In this document: positions 60,717-64,000 of the stretch, one piece after another
Layout: each line of letters starts with the position of its first letter
Numbering within the stretch: the first letter of the stretch is position 1
NCBI RefSeq assembly: GCF_000194945.1
Contig: NZ_GL878508.1
Coordinates: 51,147-115,146, forward strand
Origin: Streptococcus sanguinis SK1 = NCTC 7863
Lineage (GTDB): Bacteria > Bacillota > Bacilli > Lactobacillales > Streptococcaceae
Direction of reading: 5' to 3'
DNA length: 64,000 nucleotides
Translations under genes and position numbers: made by a program
The notes under the pieces: generated by a model
What the model was told of the DNA's origin: nothing
Databases searched by the model: none
What the model saw: only the letters and a program-made list of their open reading frames with translations

Positions 60717-61976
60717 GTGACTGAGGAAAAATTTGTATTTGCTGAACAAGAGTTTATCTATGAAAAAAATGACAAGAATTGGAGCCTAACACTGAAGCGT
60801 TCGGATGTAGCAACGCAGGATTTGCGGGAGCTCTTGCTTTTGGACCTGCACCATCCGCTTTTCTTGGAACAGGAGACTAAGGCCGACCACGATAGTGTCT
60901 ACTTCACCTATCAGATTGAGCCTTTAGGGCTTTCTAAAGAAGAGATTGAAAAGCGCACGATTTCTGAGCGGATTCGTCTGGCTCTCAATGTGTTTGCCCT
61001 AGAAGCGGCACTGGAATTGCCGGTTACTTTTTTGCTGCATCCTAGCAATCTCTTTATTACCAAGGATGCGCAGGCTAAGATTGCTTATCGCGGAGTTCCC
61101 AGCATCATGACACCTCAGGCTATTTCTCGGGAGGACTTTTTGCGCCAGGCCAAGTGCTTTGCGGTGACGCTCTTTGCAGATCTGGACTTTATGGAGCTTT
61201 ACAAGGGCTCGTTGGAGCTAGAAACTCTGCCAGATTTCCTAGTGGAACTGCGTGAGGCTGACAGTCTGGAAGATGCGGTTGCTGTTTTGGAGAAATCTTA
61301 TCAGGAAAAGGCTGCAGAAGAAGCAGAGAAGCAGACACTAGTCTCCAAGCGCCAGCATAAGATTTTCAAACTGGCGACCATCTGGCTGACAGCAGCTGTT
61401 GTGATTTTGACCATTCCTTTGATTTATCTGATTTTCATACAGAATCCTTTCAAGGAAAAGCTGTTACAGGCGGATACTGCCTTTATCAAAGTGGACTATA
61501 GCAAGGTCATCGATGAACTGGAGGGAATTTCTCCTAAGAGCCTGCCGAATACACAGAAATATGAACTAGCCTACTCTTATATCCAGGGCTTGGAATTTTC
61601 TGATGATCAGCGTAAGGTCATCCTGAACAATGTCACACTAAAATCAGATGATTTGTATCTCAATTACTGGATTCAAGTTGGACGTAATGATTTTGAAGAT
61701 GCTTTAGACACAGCCAAACGGATTAATGACTCAGATCTGATCATCTATGCCTTGACGCAGGAGATGAAAAAGGTGCGTGAGGACGATAGTTTGTCTGGTA
61801 AGGATCGGGAGACTAAGCTTGAGTCCTTGGAAGGCGAGTATAAGAAATACTGGGATAGCCGCAAGGAGCTTTTGACTGGTGATTCTAGCTCAAGCGCTTC
61901 TGGCGAGGAAGGTTCTTCAGGAGCAATTTCTTCCTCCAGCAGTGAAGCGTCATCTAGCAGTAGCGCGAAGGAGTAA
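60717..61976 (+). CDS. essB: Type VII secretion protein EssB (YukC), pseudokinase
   Basis: The 419-aa protein has a cytoplasmic pseudokinase domain (residues about 1-205), one membrane helix (KLATIWLTAAVVILTIPLIYLIF, about 217-240) and an outer helical domain. It ends with a Ser-rich tail (SSSSASGEEGSSGAISSSSS). A GTG at 60717 fits the GAGGAG at 60705-60709; a longer TTG frame inside esaB is unlikely. EssB bridges EssC and the other membrane subunits. Confidence 0.92.
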   Translation: MTEEKFVFAEQEFIYEKNDKNWSLTLKRSDVATQDLRELLLLDLHHPLFLEQETKADHDSVYFTYQIEPLGLSKEEIEKRTISERIRLALNVFALEAALELPVTFLLHPSNLFITKDAQAKIAYRGVPSIMTPQAISREDFLRQAKCFAVTLFADLDFMELYKGSLELETLPDFLVELREADSLEDAVAVLEKSYQEKAAEEAEKQTLVSKRQHKIFKLATIWLTAAVVILTIPLIYLIFIQNPFKEKLLQADTAFIKVDYSKVIDELEGISPKSLPNTQKYELAYSYIQGLEFSDDQRKVILNNVTLKSDDLYLNYWIQVGRNDFEDALDTAKRINDSDLIIYALTQEMKKVREDDSLSGKDRETKLESLEGEYKKYWDSRKELLTGDSSSSASGEEGSSGAISSSSSEASSSSSAKE

Positions 61977-61978
61977 GT

Positions 61979-64000
61979 ATGAGCAAGACAATCATCATCT
62001 ATACAGACCATCTGCGCTATGAGCTGCAGCTGACAGAGGACAAGAAAGTTCTCTTGGCAGCGAGCGAGAAGGCTCAGCTTTACCTGCCCCATCAGGAGAC
62101 TCCTATCCAGCTTCAGCTAGCTAAAGGGCAAGTCTTTTATCAGATGGGGGAAGAAACGGGTGTCGTAACTGACGGTATGGCCTTGGATAATCTGACCTTG
62201 TATCAATCTGATTCTGAACCGGCTGTTTATGACCTACTGGACAGAAAAGAGTTACTCATCAGCGACCAGAAAGGAGCAGCTATCAGTCTGGAAGCGCCTT
62301 TGGAGTTGCTCTTGAAGCGAACAAATGATTCTTGGATTTTGACCAAGATGCGAGGTCAAGTCTACCTCAATCACGTTGAGTGGACGGGAGACCAAATCCA
62401 GCTGGAAGCCGGCGACGAGCTAAGCTTGGAGGGTATCTGCCTCAAGGTCTATCCAGAAGAAATCTGGGTGACTGGTCCAGCTACGGTCAGATCTAACCTG
62501 ACCTTGCGGGGGGCTTCTCGCCATGGTTTTTATCCAGACTATCCAGACTATCACCGTTCACCGCGGATTATCTATCGGAGTTCAGAGGACAAGATTCAGA
62601 TTGCTCCGCCAAGCAAGGAGCCTCAAAAGCCCAATGATGAGCTCTTGAGACTGATTGTGCCGCCGCTCCTTATGGTTGGGGTGACGGTACTGATTACACT
62701 GGTTCAGCCGCGGGGGATTTATATCCTCGTTACAGTTACTATGTCAATCGCCAGTGCTATCTTCTCGGTTCGTGGTTTCTTCAAAAATCGCAAGAAGTTC
62801 AAGGAAGACAAGAAAGAGCGCATCGATCTTTATCACCTCTATCTAAAAGACAAGGCTATTGAGCTGAACAAGCTGGAACGTGAGCAGCGTGATGGCATGC
62901 TCTATCATTTCCCAAACATTAACGAATTGACGGGTCTGGTGACAGACTACAGCCACCGCATCTACGAGAAGACACCGCTGCACTTTGACTTTCTTTACTA
63001 TCGCTTGGGGCTTGGACAGGTGCCAACCTCTTATAAGCTGACCTATGGTCAAGAAGAGCGAAGCGGAAAGAAAGATGCGCTGGAAGAGGAGGGCTATGCT
63101 CTCTACACTAGACATAAGAAAATTCCCGATCTTCCTATCGTGGCTAATCTCAGTCATGGACCGGTCGGCTATATCGGTCCGCGCAATTTGGTCTTGGAAC
63201 AGCTCCAGCTCTTGGTCATGCAGCTGGCGGTCTTTCACTCCTACCACGATGTGCAGGTAATTACCATCATGCCAGAGGAGGAGCGCGACCAGTGGGATTG
63301 GCTGCGCTGGCTGCCGCATGCGACTCTACAAGAGCTGAATGTCCGTGGATTTGTATATAATCAACGGACGCACGATCAGGTCCTAAACAGCCTCAACCAA
63401 ATCCTTAAACTGCGCAAGGCGCAAAAGGAAGAAGCGACCCGGCAGGAGACGACACTCTACAGTCCTCACTATGTGGTATTGGTCACAGATGAAAAGCTGA
63501 TTCTCGACCATATCATCATGGAGTTCTTCACAGAGGATCCGACTGACCTGGGCTGCTCACTGATCTTCGTACAGGATGTGATGAGCTCGCTGTCTGAGAA
63601 TATCAAGACGGTTGTCAATATCAAGGACCGTAACACTGGTCAGTTAGTCATGGAAGAGGGAATCCTCAGAGAAATTGACTTCCGCTTGGATCATTTCCCA
63701 GAAGGCTATGACAAGGAGCGAATCGCTCGGACCTTGGCGCCGCTCAATCACCTGCAGAATCTCAAGAGCTCGATCCCTGATACTGTGACCTTTATGGAGA
63801 TGTATGGGGCAGAGACCTTCTCGGACCTGCAAGTCTTGCAAAAGTGGCAACAGAATGCGCCTTATAAGAGTTTGGCGGTGCCTATCGGCCTGCGGGGCAA
63901 GGAAGACCTGGTCTACCTCAACCTGCATGAAAAGGCTCACGGACCGCATGGGCTGATTGCTGGGACAACCGGATCTGGGAAGTCAGAGACTATCCAATCC
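61979..64000 (+). CDS. essC: Type VII secretion ATPase EssC (3' partial)
   Basis: The frame is open from the ATG at 61979 (MSKTIIIYTDHLRYELQLTE) to the window end, 674 codons. The N-terminus holds two FHA-like domains. Two adjacent membrane helices follow at about residues 222-268 (LLRLIVPPLLMVGVTVLITL, then GIYILVTVTMSIASAIFSV), then the linker to the first FtsK-type ATPase. Its Walker A, GTTGSGKS, is at residues 662-669 just before the edge. EssC is the motor of the T7SS. It starts 2 nt after essB. The remaining ATPase domains lie outside the window. Confidence 0.96.
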   Translation, partial: MSKTIIIYTDHLRYELQLTEDKKVLLAASEKAQLYLPHQETPIQLQLAKGQVFYQMGEETGVVTDGMALDNLTLYQSDSEPAVYDLLDRKELLISDQKGAAISLEAPLELLLKRTNDSWILTKMRGQVYLNHVEWTGDQIQLEAGDELSLEGICLKVYPEEIWVTGPATVRSNLTLRGASRHGFYPDYPDYHRSPRIIYRSSEDKIQIAPPSKEPQKPNDELLRLIVPPLLMVGVTVLITLVQPRGIYILVTVTMSIASAIFSVRGFFKNRKKFKEDKKERIDLYHLYLKDKAIELNKLEREQRDGMLYHFPNINELTGLVTDYSHRIYEKTPLHFDFLYYRLGLGQVPTSYKLTYGQEERSGKKDALEEEGYALYTRHKKIPDLPIVANLSHGPVGYIGPRNLVLEQLQLLVMQLAVFHSYHDVQVITIMPEEERDQWDWLRWLPHATLQELNVRGFVYNQRTHDQVLNSLNQILKLRKAQKEEATRQETTLYSPHYVVLVTDEKLILDHIIMEFFTEDPTDLGCSLIFVQDVMSSLSENIKTVVNIKDRNTGQLVMEEGILREIDFRLDHFPEGYDKERIARTLAPLNHLQNLKSSIPDTVTFMEMYGAETFSDLQVLQKWQQNAPYKSLAVPIGLRGKEDLVYLNLHEKAHGPHGLIAGTTGSGKSETIQS

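Noticed and set aside
61745..63949. Minus-strand frames opposite essB/essC
   Set aside because: The plus strand carries the continuous essC frame with family features; the minus frames lack ribosome sites and similarity.

Overview
The window is a chromosomal stretch of a Firmicute, almost certainly an oral Streptococcus and most likely Streptococcus sanguinis or a close relative. The reasons are the rpsD, dltXABCD, rpmG/rpmF, ilvD and hisS genes of streptococcal type, and above all a complete Gram-positive type IV pilus (T4P) locus with tandem PilE pilins and vWA- and lectin-tipped minor pilins, as described for S. sanguinis. The species call is an inference from content. I saw no insertion sequences, prophage, CRISPR arrays, tRNAs or rRNAs.

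Layout. 1-6449: the tail of an ABC transporter ATPase, rpsD with a structured leader, then an overlapping four-gene cluster (SDR reductase, metallo-beta-lactamase-fold hydrolase, adenylate-forming enzyme, KAS III-like condensing enzyme) that looks like an uncharacterised fatty-acyl pathway, and a convergent TetR regulator. 6450-9721: a gene remnant and a YhgE/Pip membrane protein whose promoter lies between two TetR-like operators. 9911-15027: a VTC-domain protein and a beta-rich lipoprotein, an LD-carboxypeptidase, and a PadR/HAAS/DUF4097 envelope module. 15286-19748: the D-alanylation operon dltXABCD, including the tiny dltX. 19789-27407: housekeeping and accessory genes (GNAT, HAD phosphatase and DeoR regulator, a lipoprotein, 3-methyladenine DNA glycosylase, S41 peptidase, TetR-MFS, and a divergent CDF metal exporter).

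27408-28530 has no convincing protein gene. It holds two consensus sigma-A promoters, strong RNA hairpins, and a CiaR-type direct repeat just before the pilus operon. 28531-50119 is the T4P locus: two ATPases, the platform protein, three tandem major pilins, three minor pilins, PilM/N/O, several streptococcus-specific proteins, the prepilin peptidase, a wall glucosaminidase, two paralogous membrane proteins and a PDZ-Lon protease. Hairpins bracket the major pilin genes and probably set pilin stoichiometry.

50316-56420: a membrane protein with an XRE regulator, zinc-free L33 and L32, an anchored hypothetical, ilvD behind a near-consensus CodY box, a DUF59 protein and hisS. 56588-64000: a type VII secretion (T7SS) operon, esxA-esaA-essA-esaB-essB-essC, with essC running off the end. 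esxA appears to start with an ATA codon. An inverted repeat, TTGACA-N3-TGTCAA, lies upstream of esxA and recurs in one of the orphan promoters ahead of the pilus locus, hinting at a shared regulator of the two surface machines.
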